Below, piece by piece: positions 54,019-64,000 of a stretch of DNA of 64,000 bases. Below the pieces are notes generated by a model. It was not told where the DNA came from. It saw nothing but the letters and a program-made list of their open reading frames with translations, and did not search any database. The position numbers and the translations under genes were made by a program. This DNA comes from Flavobacteriales bacterium (GTDB taxonomy: Bacteria > Bacteroidota > Bacteroidia > Flavobacteriales_D > Sanyastnellaceae): assembly GCA_027491075.1 (NCBI GenBank), contig JAIXWX010000029.1, forward strand, positions 1-64,000, given 5' to 3'. How positions within the stretch are numbered: the first letter of the stretch is position 1; every line of letters begins with the position of its first letter.

Positions 54019-57000
54019 TTAGTTGACTAATTTGATGGTGTTTCTTTCTCCGGTGTCCATGTTGATTACTTCAATCAATGCCTGACGCGCGTAGCGGGCA
54101 TCACCGAATTCTACTATCTGATTGGAATATACTCCTGTAAATGGTTCGATAAGAAGTTGTCCAAGTAGAGTATAACCTGTTATGGTGTAACGATGCTCCG
54201 ATTCTCCATGGAAGGTGAGTTGCACGCCTCTGTTGGTCAAAGTTCCAGTTACAAAACTCGCTGCCTGTTGAGCTTCGTTTGTAGCATTGACTTTCTTATA
54301 GCGCAAACGGAATCGTGAACTGGGATCATTGGCAGCAATATCGGCGGTGGTGGATGCTGATGCTGTCATATCTACGACTTTGCCGGTAAGCATGTCTTCA
54401 AAGTAGAGTTTTTCATCACTGGCCAAGCTTAAGCCTTTCCAATTCAATTGTGCTTTACCTCCATTCAAGGATTCAATTTTTAAAGGAATAATGAATTCCT
54501 CTGAGGTTATCTCGAGATTGTTAATGCTGAGGTCGAGTCCGTCAGTACTCACGCTTGCGAAGTAAGGAGCTTGCTCGTTCGTACTCTTTATCTTATAGGC
54601 ATCACGATTTGCTTCGAATTGACTAATTGTGCCAGGTTCGAATACTATTACGGTTTCGTCTTTTTTACCAGCAAGAGAAAGCGCGATTGAAAGAACACCT
54701 TGTGTTTTGAATTCCTTGAAGGTTCCCTGGCTAGATGTTTTTACAGTTTCAGCAGTGCTAAGAACAGGACTGCTAGAAGTTGCTTGAACAAAGAAACTTT
54801 GGGTACTTGGGATAATTCCACTTCCTCCATTTGTTCCAACACCACCCACATAACTTGCATATTGATCTATTGCGTCGTCCCAAATATAGACTGCATTTGC
54901 CATATTGGTTTTTGTCCAGCCACTCGCATCCCAATTAATGGCTGAAGGGTATGGATTAGCTACTAAACACCATCCATCGGCAACCGCATTACCAGTATTG
55001 GTGTACGTCACAGGAAGATTTTGTGCGTTCTTGTATATTGGACCATCTACGTCCAATTGCAGTATGCCTGCATTCATATAGATAAAGTATCCTCTGCCAG
55101 CGTTTAGTGTTTCAGCAGTAGAACTCACTCCTACAAATCCTTGGTTTCGGTTTCCAGAAGTAGGTTCATTGTAATACTGCACGTTGTTGAAGGCGTAGCT
55201 AGGGAAGTCAGAACCGGGGAATCCAGTGGTAACGATATCATCATTCCAATCGCTTACTGTTCTATTTTGAACTGGAGAACAAATGTTTACCCATCCTTGA
55301 GTACCGTTGAAATAGCGTTCGATTGTAACATTGCCAAGTACGTCTCCGCTAGTAAGAGGACCAATGCTACCGGTGGTGGTAGAGTAAGACGAAAGTGTCA
55401 ATTTTCCGTTGGTACTAAACACGCCGCTATTTACTTGCAATACTCCTTTTACTCGTAGTCCAGTTCCTGAAATAGAAACCCCTGCTGAGTTATTGCAGTT
55501 TACATTATGAAATTCTGGAATGCTTGTTCCACCGATAGTTTGAGATACAGTTCCATTGAAGTTCACATTGCCTGTTCCAACAGTATGAGTACCGTTACAT
55601 AGGTAGGTGCCGTGCAATGTGATATTCGTGTTTCCTTGTGTGAACGTAGCAGTGGATGCAACGGTGAAGTTTCTTGCTACTACTGTTGCGTTATTGGTAA
55701 CGCTATGTCCAGCTTGGATGTTTAAACTAACTCTGCTGCAGAAAGATGAGAGTGCTTGAGAAGTTCCTGTTGGCGTTTTCGCCCAAATAGCGTCTGTCAT
55801 ATTTCCAGAACCGCGAGAATACCATGTGGCCACTCCTTGCCCTAAGGTGTACACTGCGTTGTTAGATAAGTTCACATTTGTAAAAGTCATGAATGGAGCG
55901 GAATATGTTCCTTCAATTGGATTTTCATCATCAAAACCGTCGTTATCATTGTCTAAAAGAAGAATGACATCTTCGGGATTTACAGTGAGAGAAGTAAGAT
56001 CAAAGCGGATGGTTAAGGCACCAGTTTCACCTGTTTCTTGCGCACGCCATTTGCGATTAAGTGTGTGCGAGATAGCACAGTTACTTCCGCCGTAAGACGC
56101 CCAAGTCAAAGCTCCATTGTCATTTCCGCTGATGAGATAGTCTCCATTTTCTAAACTAGAAGGAGAAGAAAAGCGCACCATGTCATCAGGATTTTCACTG
56201 GAAGAAATGCTTTGATTAAGACCTTGTGTAGAAGAGTTTCTTCCAATACCAAAAATATCATGCGTGTAAGTTGCATCATCGTAATAGTCATGATCTGCAA
56301 TAGAAATTGTCAAACCGTATTTGACTGACAAATACGTGTAGATACTCGCTTTCTCAGTAGCAGTTAAAGAGCGATTGTAGCAAATGATTTCACAGATATA
56401 CCCTGCCAATCCTGAAGTAGAAAAACCTCTACCAATGTATCCATTTACTAGTCCAGGACCTGAAGCGGTATTCGTGTTTGTACCACTTACTGTAGAACCA
56501 TTTTTTATTTCCGTGATAGTGCGAGAGCTGGCGGTAGCTTGTTCACCCATAACGATTGCTGGCACTTCATTGGTTCCGGCAAAGCCCGTTACGACGGCAT
56601 CCGCATTATTTGTAGCCGCACCTTCACTCATACGTATTGTTGTATTCGTAGCATATCCGATGTGCATTCCTCTTGGTGAAGAAGAATTCACCCCGACGAT
56701 GTAACGCAGGTTTGTTGCATCCGTTCTTTTTACTACAGTAATGATAGTATAGGTTGATCCCAACGAAGACCAATTGATATTAAAGAACTTCCCGCCGCCG
56801 TTGAATTCAATGCCGGGGTTTCCATTCATGATATCAGTGGCAAAGCGAGGGCGAGCAACGTTCGTTCCATCGGGTTGATTGGCATTCACTCCATTTCCAC
56901 TCTGATCGTTCCAATCGGATAAGAAAGCGCCGTTCACGCTGCTAGAAGTTCCTGCATCCGCCTTGAGCCAAATAGACAAGCCTGAGGATACACCTCCGGG

Positions 57001-57075
57001 TGCCTGTGCATTTGCCAGCAGAGCAGCAAAGAGGCAGACAAATAGGGTAAGGAAACTTTTCATTTTTGTTGTCAT
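54019..57075 (-). CDS. Large secreted LamG-like surface protein
   Basis: The 1018-residue protein has a signal peptide (1-24). A LamG/concanavalin-like domain follows (about 30-255, GLSIWLKADAG, DQSGNGVNANQ, EIICYNRSLTATEK). A domain common in Bacteroidota surface proteins comes next (about 255-415, GIGRNS and NRKWRAQETGE). Strand repeats (about 430-590) and a C-terminal part come last. The last 80 residues (YTITGYTLLGQLLIEPF, then EVINMDTGERNTIKLVN) resemble a divergent T9SS sorting domain, but with low confidence. Adhesion or polysaccharide binding is likely. An ATG at 57063 is an alternative start. It lies next to a response regulator gene. Confidence 0.8.
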   Translation of the reverse strand: MTTKMKSFLTLFVCLFAALLANAQAPGGVSSGLSIWLKADAGTSSSVNGAFLSDWNDQSGNGVNANQPDGTNVARPRFATDIMNGNPGIEFNGGGKFFNINWSSLGSTYTIITVVKRTDATNLRYIVGVNSSSPRGMHIGYATNTTIRMSEGAATNNADAVVTGFAGTNEVPAIVMGEQATASSRTITEIKNGSTVSGTNTNTASGPGLVNGYIGRGFSTSGLAGYICEIICYNRSLTATEKASIYTYLSVKYGLTISIADHDYYDDATYTHDIFGIGRNSSTQGLNQSISSSENPDDMVRFSSPSSLENGDYLISGNDNGALTWASYGGSNCAISHTLNRKWRAQETGETGALTIRFDLTSLTVNPEDVILLLDNDNDGFDDENPIEGTYSAPFMTFTNVNLSNNAVYTLGQGVATWYSRGSGNMTDAIWAKTPTGTSQALSSFCSRVSLNIQAGHSVTNNATVVARNFTVASTATFTQGNTNITLHGTYLCNGTHTVGTGNVNFNGTVSQTIGGTSIPEFHNVNCNNSAGVSISGTGLRVKGVLQVNSGVFSTNGKLTLSSYSTTTGSIGPLTSGDVLGNVTIERYFNGTQGWVNICSPVQNRTVSDWNDDIVTTGFPGSDFPSYAFNNVQYYNEPTSGNRNQGFVGVSSTAETLNAGRGYFIYMNAGILQLDVDGPIYKNAQNLPVTYTNTGNAVADGWCLVANPYPSAINWDASGWTKTNMANAVYIWDDAIDQYASYVGGVGTNGGSGIIPSTQSFFVQATSSSPVLSTAETVKTSSQGTFKEFKTQGVLSIALSLAGKKDETVIVFEPGTISQFEANRDAYKIKSTNEQAPYFASVSTDGLDLSINNLEITSEEFIIPLKIESLNGGKAQLNWKGLSLASDEKLYFEDMLTGKVVDMTASASTTADIAANDPSSRFRLRYKKVNATNEAQQAASFVTGTLTNRGVQLTFHGESEHRYTITGYTLLGQLLIEPFTGVYSNQIVEFGDARYARQALIEVINMDTGERNTIKLVN

Positions 57076-57242
57076 TAAATTAGAGGTCTGTCCGCTTCTT
57101 ACGCGCCACTAGAAATTAAAGTTTCAGAAATGAGAACTTTCTGAGTTCTATTTTTGCGAATTGTTCCCGAAAAAGAGCGTTTTATACCCAGAAAAAGGCA
57201 ACTGAAAAATTTTGAGTAAGGAAAAAGTGAATAACGGACGGA

Positions 57243-57884
57243 TTAAACCAGCTTCTGCATGATGGCTTTACTGACCGCCTCTGCAACACTATGCACTTGG
57301 AGTTTTTCGTATATTTTACGAATATGTGCATTGACGGTAAAGGGAGAAATTTTACAATAGTCGGCAATCATTTTGTAGCTGTTTCCTTTCACTAAAAGGG
57401 AGAGCACTTCTTTTTCTCTTTCTGACAATGGACTTGCCTCGGAAGTTTGAGGCATGTGTTGCGATTGAAAGAACTTTAAAACAAGCTTAGCGACGGAGGG
57501 GGTCATCGGAGCGCCTCCTTCAAGCACTTCTTCGATACCGTCTATCAACTTTGATGGAGAGGTTTTCTTTAGAATATATCCATCTGCACCAGCTGAAATA
57601 GCGGAGGTTATCTTTTCTTCATCTTCAAAAACCGTTTGCATGATGATGTGCACTTTAGGAAAACCTCTTCTAATAGCTCGAACAGCTTCAATGCCGTTTA
57701 TTTCGGGCATATCGATGTCCATTAATATTACATCTGGTTCGGAAATCATAATTTTTTCGACTGCATTCAATGCATTTTCGAATGTTCCGACACATTGCAT
57801 TTCTTCTCTTGTGTTGATCAAAAGTTCAAGACTCTCCCTACGATCTTTGTTATCATCAAATACAATAACACGTGTTTTGGTCAT
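57243..57884 (-). CDS. NarL/LuxR-type response regulator
   Basis: The 213-residue protein has a receiver (about 4-120) with phospho-acceptor D56 (LMDIDMP), K104-like and acidic pair DD, and a LuxR-type HTH (about 150-210, LSEREKEVLSLLVKGNSYKM). It should bind DNA as a dimer when phosphorylated. It lies 45 bases after the kinase gene at 57930, which ends just before it, and is its likely partner. I use ATG 57884 (MTKTRVIVFDD) because the upstream ATG at 57920 adds an unlikely tail. Confidence 0.9.
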   Translation of the reverse strand: MTKTRVIVFDDNKDRRESLELLINTREEMQCVGTFENALNAVEKIMISEPDVILMDIDMPEINGIEAVRAIRRGFPKVHIIMQTVFEDEEKITSAISAGADGYILKKTSPSKLIDGIEEVLEGGAPMTPSVAKLVLKFFQSQHMPQTSEASPLSEREKEVLSLLVKGNSYKMIADYCKISPFTVNAHIRKIYEKLQVHSVAEAVSKAIMQKLV

Positions 57885-57929
57885 AGGATCAAAGATCAAT
57901 TGATTTTTTATTTTTTTCAATAGTTAAAA

Positions 57930-60900
57930 TTAACGAATAGGAAAAGTCAATATTACTTGTGTACCACTGTCGATGATACTTTTGATTTCGAGTTTTGCGT
58001 TAATTATTTCTGCTCGCTTTCTCATATTTACCAAGCCGTTTCCCGGCTTGATCTTGCTTTCATCAAAGCCTTTTCCGTCATCTGTCATTTTAAGTATAAC
58101 TTCATTTTTCACAAGAGAAAGATCAATACATATGTGTTTTGCTCCTGAATATTTTATGGAGTTATTGATTGATTCTTTGAAAATTAGATAAATGTTTTTT
58201 CTTTCTTCCATACCTAAATTGATCATGTTTAGTTGATCCTCGGCATGAAAGGAAATATCGAAGTTGGTGTTTTCATTCATTTCTTGTGAAGTAGAACGCA
58301 TTCGAGATATTAAATTTTCGAAGCTATCATTACGCGAATTAATCGCCCATACAATGTCGCTCATGCTTTCCATTACTCTTTGTGTTCCAACGGCTATTCT
58401 TTGGGCTATAGGCAAAGCCTCTGGAGTAGAAGTTGCTATTTTTTCCTTCACTATTTCATTGTAGATAGAAATACTCGAAAGGGTTGATCCTATTTCGTCG
58501 TGTAAGTCGCGTGCGATTCTGTCACGTACATTTTGAAGCTCTTTTATTTTATTGATTCTATAGCGCACGGCACCCCACGTGATGAATAGCATTGCAATTC
58601 CAATAAGGGTAAGAAACCACCATGTTTTCCACCAAGGAGGCTGAATGTGAATTAAAATTGAGTGGGTCTTTGTACTCCATACACCATCGCTATTACTACC
58701 ATTCAAAATGAGTTGATAGGAGCCAGGTGATAGATTGGAGAAATTGATTGATCTGAGAGCTCCCAACTCCAACCAATTTTCTGAAACACCCACCATCTTA
58801 TAGCGATATCTATTAAGACTTGGATTGGTATAATCGAGTGCTGCAAATTCGAAACTGATATTGTTTTCATCATGGCGAAGATCCAATGCGTTAATGAAGG
58901 GTGCATTGATCCTCAATAGCGGATGTTGAGCAGAGTTGTTGATTTTGACGGATGTAACAACGATGTTGGGAACAGTGGGGTTTAACGTTATATCCTCAGG
59001 TCGGAAATAGGTCAGACCGTTCACTCCTCCAAAAACAAATGTGCCGTTTTTCATTTTTAAATATGCAAAACGATTGAATTCGTTTCCTTGCAATCCTTCC
59101 TGTTTCAGGTAGTTTATAAATGTTCTATCCTTTGGATAGAAACACGATATCCCTTTGTTGGTGCTCATCCAAAGCCTTCCTGAATCATCGGATAAGATGC
59201 CATACACGTAATTGTTGGAGAGGCCATCTTTTCTTGAAAAATGCTCGAAGGTTTCATTGGTCAAATCAAGTCTTGAAAAGCCAGAACCAGATGTTCCAAT
59301 CCATAAGAATTGGCTTGGATTCAAGGGGTCGGCACATACAGACAACACATCGTTTTGACTCATTCCGTTTTCTGAACGATAGGTCTTCCAAGAGGAAGTT
59401 GGTATGGAGAATTTCAGAAGACCTTCGAAAGAGCAAATCCAAATATCATTGGATTGTGGGGCTCGATAAATCATGCCGGTCAATCGCCACGAATTGAAAC
59501 CGCTTGCAGTTTGTATCGGTAGCGGGAACTTATTAGTGTGCTGCGAGATAATATTGAATTGTATTAACCCTTCGCTGGAACAAATCCAAATATTTTTATC
59601 ATCGTCAAGTAGAAAAGAGGAGTACAATCCTGCTTTAGGATCTCTATAAATGGGATGTACTTCTTGCAGATTTTCATCCCACATCCAGATATTGGAGTAC
59701 TGTACGATATAAAATACTCCTGGTGAAACTTCAATGGCGTTTCTTGAAGCATCGACACTGAATTTAAGATGATGCGGTGTTTTGCTTTTTAAAGTCCTCA
59801 GGTATTTTCCATTGGTAATATCGATTTCAATTACTGTTCCCTCACACTCAGCAATTACGTTACCGCTTAAGTTTTCGCTGAGTCCATATATGGAAGACTT
59901 ACTTTGTTCGAACTGCGTGACAGAGTTGAATTTCTTGGGTTGAGTATTTAGTTTGTAAAGTCCTCGACCGACGGTCCCAATCCAGAGTACTCCGCTCTTG
60001 TCGAAATAGAGAGAGCTCAGACCGAGATAGTTTTTTTGTGGATTATCTACCGCCAATGGTAATTCATTGAATGTTCTGTTTTGTAAATCGAAACGAAGTA
60101 AAGAGTTCGTTTGGGATATCCAAATACTTCCCATTCTATCGGCTGTTATAGAATTTCTGAAGGGAGGTAATGGAACATCGGATTTTATGAACTGATTATC
60201 CACGAAAACACCATCGTCATAGATAAGAACTTCTTTTCTTAAGAAGTCAGAATAGACGATGTAGCATGGTTTTTTTCTTTTGCGGGAATGCTCTAATAAA
60301 GGATCAAGAATTGGAGTTTCTGGTTGAGCGAAATCTACTGTTTCAGTGCAATTTGATCCAAAGAAATAGTATCTCTCGTTTTCAAAAAACATGTATCCAC
60401 TTTTCCACTTTTTAAATACCTCATCGGATATCGCGAGAACCTCATTATTAACGGAATAATGATACAGAAAGGCTTCTTCCATTGATTCGAAATAAGTGTT
60501 GTTCTCGGATGCTTCTCTTTTCTTGATGGAAATATGATGTAATCCACCTTTTGTAAGAATGTAATAGTTCCCCTTTTCATCTCCGATTACCCAGTAGACA
60601 ACGTTTGAGGACAAGTGAAAGGGTGAGCTTTGATTTTCATTGAATTGTATAAAGCAATCATACAAAGGGAAGTAGATATCCATTCCTTTTGCATCATTAT
60701 GAATAAATAGAAACTCATTTTCATCACTGAAAATAGTAGACACATCATTTCCTGATAGAGCATATTGATTGGAGGCTTGATGATCATACGTTCGGAACTC
60801 ATATCCATCATATCGATTTAGCCCCATTCGGGTTCCCATCCAAAGAAAACCTTTTTTATCCTCTTTGATTTGATAGATGAATCCCTGAGACAATCCATCA

Positions 60901-60989
60901 TCCACTCCAATCCATGTGACAGGATAAGACTGCGAGAAGATGCTCAAGGCCTCCAGTAAGAAAGTCGCAATAAAAAGTAGTTTGCTCAC
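57930..60989 (-). CDS. Sensor histidine kinase with two-component-regulator propeller
   Basis: The 1019-residue protein has a signal peptide (about 1-19), two seven-bladed propellers of Reg_prop repeats (about 24-690, blade signatures such as GxLWMGT and GLSNNYVYGI), a Y_Y_Y domain (about 715-780), a membrane helix (about 787-808), a HisKA_3 domain with H830 (ARDLHDEIGS) and a HATPase domain (about 915-1018, KESINNSIKYS). Unlike most hybrids of Bacteroidota with this sensor, it has no fused AraC domain; it pairs with the separate NarL regulator downstream. The sensor half probably reads a ligand in the periplasm. Which ligand is unknown. Confidence 0.93.
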   Translation of the reverse strand: MSKLLFIATFLLEALSIFSQSYPVTWIGVDDGLSQGFIYQIKEDKKGFLWMGTRMGLNRYDGYEFRTYDHQASNQYALSGNDVSTIFSDENEFLFIHNDAKGMDIYFPLYDCFIQFNENQSSPFHLSSNVVYWVIGDEKGNYYILTKGGLHHISIKKREASENNTYFESMEEAFLYHYSVNNEVLAISDEVFKKWKSGYMFFENERYYFFGSNCTETVDFAQPETPILDPLLEHSRKRKKPCYIVYSDFLRKEVLIYDDGVFVDNQFIKSDVPLPPFRNSITADRMGSIWISQTNSLLRFDLQNRTFNELPLAVDNPQKNYLGLSSLYFDKSGVLWIGTVGRGLYKLNTQPKKFNSVTQFEQSKSSIYGLSENLSGNVIAECEGTVIEIDITNGKYLRTLKSKTPHHLKFSVDASRNAIEVSPGVFYIVQYSNIWMWDENLQEVHPIYRDPKAGLYSSFLLDDDKNIWICSSEGLIQFNIISQHTNKFPLPIQTASGFNSWRLTGMIYRAPQSNDIWICSFEGLLKFSIPTSSWKTYRSENGMSQNDVLSVCADPLNPSQFLWIGTSGSGFSRLDLTNETFEHFSRKDGLSNNYVYGILSDDSGRLWMSTNKGISCFYPKDRTFINYLKQEGLQGNEFNRFAYLKMKNGTFVFGGVNGLTYFRPEDITLNPTVPNIVVTSVKINNSAQHPLLRINAPFINALDLRHDENNISFEFAALDYTNPSLNRYRYKMVGVSENWLELGALRSINFSNLSPGSYQLILNGSNSDGVWSTKTHSILIHIQPPWWKTWWFLTLIGIAMLFITWGAVRYRINKIKELQNVRDRIARDLHDEIGSTLSSISIYNEIVKEKIATSTPEALPIAQRIAVGTQRVMESMSDIVWAINSRNDSFENLISRMRSTSQEMNENTNFDISFHAEDQLNMINLGMEERKNIYLIFKESINNSIKYSGAKHICIDLSLVKNEVILKMTDDGKGFDESKIKPGNGLVNMRKRAEIINAKLEIKSIIDSGTQVILTFPIR

Positions 60990-61090
60990 TTCACGAAGTT
61001 AAAAAGAGATTTGTTCGGGTACGTAGTTATAATTAACTATTGAACACCCGTTTTCAAATAGAGACTTTTGGGCCAAACAAACTACTTACC

Positions 61091-64000
61091 ATGCATAAGA
61101 TAATTACACTCACATTGGTATTTATAAGTTGGTCAGCGATGGGCCAACTGATTTACCCGACCAGTCAGGCTGCGGCCAATCCATTTTTACACCCAAAGGA
61201 TATCATGGCCAATAGAGAGATTGTGCTCATATACGATAGCTCTAATGACGTGAATTATTCCACCAATCAGAAGTTCTATGATGTGAATACGCTGAATCCT
61301 TTGGATATTAATACGACTATTGCTTTGAATACAAATATGCCCGTTTATCCTGGCTTACAGAGTTTCGGGAATAGACACATTGGTCAGGCTACCGGAGATT
61401 TTAATAATGATAACAGAGACGAGTATGTTGTGGCCACAGAAGGAGCTAGTCAGACAATTGTTTTAAGAACATACGGAGCTCAAGCCATTGCAGGAAATTT
61501 GACGGTGGTCCCTCAAGCAAGTGGAACAGCGTTAGGACCCTTGAATAACTCTTCCTCCATAGGCCAAAGCCGCGCCGTGGGTTGGATGAAGCTAAGTTGC
61601 GGGGATTTTAATGGAGACGGAGACGATGAAATAGCCCTCCTATATCGGGATAATTCTACCTCGCTGCTTACGATTAAACTGTTGGATGTAGTTGGTAACA
61701 GCATTGTTGAAATTGCATCCATGGCGGATGAGGCCTATGCCGTTTCAGGTAGCGGATCAAGTGCCTTCGAGTCTTTTGATCTACAAGCGGCAGATTTGGA
61801 TTTTGATGGCACTTTTGAGGTGGTATTGGCAGCCGCACAAGCGAACAACAATACGCTTCAACCCTATATAAAAGTGTATGACGTAGTAGATGCAGGTGGC
61901 TTTCTCACATTTGTTCCCAGGTCTAAGGCTTTTGTGGCTACATCTCAAAGCATCTCTTCAAAAATGAGTATATCCTTGGCAATGGGAGATTTTAATAATG
62001 ACTTGATTTTTGAAATAGCCTTGACATACGGTTTTATGATCCCAAACAATTCTGGCAACAACCCGGATACTTTTATCAGGATGTTTCGAGTAGGTGATAA
62101 CTCTGCGACGCCACTTCCAGAAAATGATTGGTTAGAGTCTATAGAATTGATGCCGGCTGTTTTTTCTACAACGAAGAGCGTCGACAATTTTTCTAATCTT
62201 GATATGGATGCAGGTGACATGAATGGCGATGGTAGAGATGATTTGGTGTTAGCAACAGGCACGGATATTCAGGCTTTTTTTGTGGACACTAATTGGAACT
62301 TTCTTTCTCAAAATGGAATAGGCACCTTGACCAACGCTACAGACACTGATTATGATCAATTCATGACCGTTGCTGATATGAATAATGATGGCCGGGCGGA
62401 GATTGTGAATATTCGCAACTGGATATTTGAAGGCTCTAATTTTACGCAGCGGTTTTCTATAGTGGTACATCGTTGGGACACCCCAACAAATCAATTCGTT
62501 CAACTTGCTACGAATAGCAATCAAATGGAAGTGCCTTATTATACAGGCGGAGATCAACGACAGTTTATCTTAGGAGTGGGGGATTTCGATGGAGATGAAA
62601 TCAGTTTTGGTGATTACAATTATTATGTAATATCAGAAGTTCAAGAACCCATACTCATTTTGAATGCGCCACCTACCCATCAAGACAATATTGGTCCAAA
62701 CGATTGGGTGGATGTCAACGGACAATTTGTAGATGCCAATGCGATAGAATGTGGGCCATCGCAGGCTTTTTATAATACGGAGCAACAAACCAATATGGCC
62801 ATAACAGCCACTTATTCCAGTGATTGGTCTGTTGGTGTGGAAGTTGGCGCTGAGCTAGATCTTGTTGTAGCGAGTATAAATGCATCGATTAACACTGTAT
62901 ATGGTCAAAGCGCTACTAATTCCACTGAAGAATCAGAAACGTTTATTGTTTCCAATAGTTATACGAGTTGTTTCGATGATGGCATATATGCTGCTGTTCT
63001 TAGTTATGAGGTTTTTGAATATCCTATTTACGCAGGCGACACCCTTGTTACCTATTTGATTTCAGTTCACCCAACGGCCCCTGAATTTGAATGGGTACAG
63101 AGTAGAAGTTCTGAAGCCAATGGATATTTGCCTTCTCATGAACCTGGAAACTTGCTGAGCTATCGAAAAAAGCCTCCAGTAGAATCTAATCTTGGAGGGA
63201 ACGCGAGGTTTGCATATCAAAGCTACAATGTTCCTCAAGGCAATCAGGAATCGTGGACGATCTCTACTCAAACAACAACTCAGACAACCGCCGAAACCAC
63301 TAATACCGTTGATATAGAGACATCCGCTTCGGCGAGTGCATTTGGGTTGACATTAGGTGTAAGCGGCACCTATAATCAAACAAATATTAGCACGAGATCG
63401 ATGGGGGTAAGTTCCTCTACTACTATTGGAGTGGCTGTCTCGGGCAGCACACCCAACAGCCAATTGTATGATGCCAATGCCGTGTTGTTTTGGGGTCCAG
63501 GCGGGGCACTTACACTCGATTATGAAGTTGATTTGACGGGAAATTTTTACGTGCAGAACTACAATCAGCCAGACCCAGCATTGAACATGCCTTGGAGACT
63601 CGACCAACAGCGAGGCTTGACGGTAGAAGATCCCACAGAGTTGTTTCAATGCCGTTCTATTTCTCTCAGCAAGCGAAATCCCGCACCTGGTGACACAGTA
63701 GTAGTAAGCGTTCGCCTTTACAACTACAGTTTAGTAAATGTTGTAGATCCAGTATCGATAGAATTCTACATGGGCAATCCACTTTGGGGAGGTGTTCAGC
63801 AGAGCGACATCAACGGTCAAACAGAATTTACATATACTGGTGGAATTCCTGCGCAGGAATACAGAACCTTCAGCATCACTTGGATCGCGCCTCTGGACAA
63901 TCAACTAGTAGGTAGATTATACGCGTCTATAGATGCCGACACAGAGATTCATGAAGAAAACAACATCGGTTACTTGCCGTTGGGGATAAATTATTTGAAT
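61091..64000 (+). CDS. Secreted FG-GAP and CARDB protein with Ser/Thr-rich strand segments (partial, runs off the window)
   Basis: The frame is open from ATG 61091 to the window end (970 codons, no stop). After a signal peptide (1-18) come seven FG-GAP/VCBS-type calcium loops, at about residues 100, 169, 233, 296, 373, 428 and 495 (for example GDFNGDGDDE and ADMNNDGRAE). The segments about 566-620 and 718-787 are rich in Ser, Thr and Ala, with alternating hydrophobic residues, as in membrane-inserting hairpins of aerolysin-type proteins. A CARDB-like domain begins at about 870. A T9SS domain may lie past the end. It is divergent from the kinase. Toxin-like function is a guess. Confidence 0.8.
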   Translation, partial: MHKIITLTLVFISWSAMGQLIYPTSQAAANPFLHPKDIMANREIVLIYDSSNDVNYSTNQKFYDVNTLNPLDINTTIALNTNMPVYPGLQSFGNRHIGQATGDFNNDNRDEYVVATEGASQTIVLRTYGAQAIAGNLTVVPQASGTALGPLNNSSSIGQSRAVGWMKLSCGDFNGDGDDEIALLYRDNSTSLLTIKLLDVVGNSIVEIASMADEAYAVSGSGSSAFESFDLQAADLDFDGTFEVVLAAAQANNNTLQPYIKVYDVVDAGGFLTFVPRSKAFVATSQSISSKMSISLAMGDFNNDLIFEIALTYGFMIPNNSGNNPDTFIRMFRVGDNSATPLPENDWLESIELMPAVFSTTKSVDNFSNLDMDAGDMNGDGRDDLVLATGTDIQAFFVDTNWNFLSQNGIGTLTNATDTDYDQFMTVADMNNDGRAEIVNIRNWIFEGSNFTQRFSIVVHRWDTPTNQFVQLATNSNQMEVPYYTGGDQRQFILGVGDFDGDEISFGDYNYYVISEVQEPILILNAPPTHQDNIGPNDWVDVNGQFVDANAIECGPSQAFYNTEQQTNMAITATYSSDWSVGVEVGAELDLVVASINASINTVYGQSATNSTEESETFIVSNSYTSCFDDGIYAAVLSYEVFEYPIYAGDTLVTYLISVHPTAPEFEWVQSRSSEANGYLPSHEPGNLLSYRKKPPVESNLGGNARFAYQSYNVPQGNQESWTISTQTTTQTTAETTNTVDIETSASASAFGLTLGVSGTYNQTNISTRSMGVSSSTTIGVAVSGSTPNSQLYDANAVLFWGPGGALTLDYEVDLTGNFYVQNYNQPDPALNMPWRLDQQRGLTVEDPTELFQCRSISLSKRNPAPGDTVVVSVRLYNYSLVNVVDPVSIEFYMGNPLWGGVQQSDINGQTEFTYTGGIPAQEYRTFSITWIAPLDNQLVGRLYASIDADTEIHEENNIGYLPLGINYLN

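Overview
The window looks like a piece of a Bacteroidota chromosome, probably a marine or freshwater member of the Flavobacteriales. Several secreted proteins end in type IX secretion (T9SS) sorting domains, many lipoproteins are present, and clear Shine-Dalgarno sites are scarce. A few promoters match the Bacteroidota -7 box TAnnTTTG. Housekeeping genes (infB-nusA-rimP, lysS, gcvP, rlmN, pssA, purS) mark it as chromosomal core. No tRNA, rRNA, CRISPR array, transposase or integrase was seen. The genus cannot be named from the sequence alone.

Region 1 (1-6243) is accessory. After the tail of a T9SS protein come about 490 bases of simple and inverted repeats. Six small, unrelated-looking genes follow, all on the + strand. 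They are separated by short non-coding pieces, several of which carry related imperfect palindromes. Two of the genes are stand-alone beta-propeller lipoproteins and one is a secreted HExxH protein that seems to be cut off. This resembles a gene-cassette array without a visible integrase.

Region 2 (6244-12237) is one giant surface protein. It contains a convincing lysyl-oxidase domain between PKD, MopE-type metal-binding and T9SS sorting modules.

Region 3 (12287-26466) is a beta-glucan (laminarin-type) utilisation locus. An MFS sugar transporter and a two-by-two repeat T9SS glycan-binding protein lie on the - strand. Opposite them are a Nudix-type regulator, a clan-A glycosidase (possibly GH158), two large outer-membrane barrels, two binding lipoproteins, a GH3 beta-glucosidase and a GH16 glucanase, tightly packed with many overlaps. 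No SusC/SusD pair is present, and the two barrels occupy the place it would have.

Region 4 (26471-37735, all - strand) has a dihaem peroxidase/MbnP pair, then purS-pssA, infB-nusA-rimP, a small secreted protein, and an ASPIC/UnbV T9SS protein paired with a second dihaem cytochrome lipoprotein.

Region 5 (38122-53847) is mostly housekeeping and small envelope genes: a hybrid histidine kinase, lysS, an XRE regulator, gcvP, a free-methionine sulfoxide reductase, an Ig-like lipoprotein, a TPR protein, a serine hydrolase, a small barrel, two mini TonB-C-like secreted proteins and rlmN.

Region 6 (54019-64000) has a large LamG-like surface protein, a propeller histidine kinase with its NarL-type regulator, and a long FG-GAP/CARDB secreted protein running off the window end. 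That last protein contains two Ser/Thr-rich strand segments.
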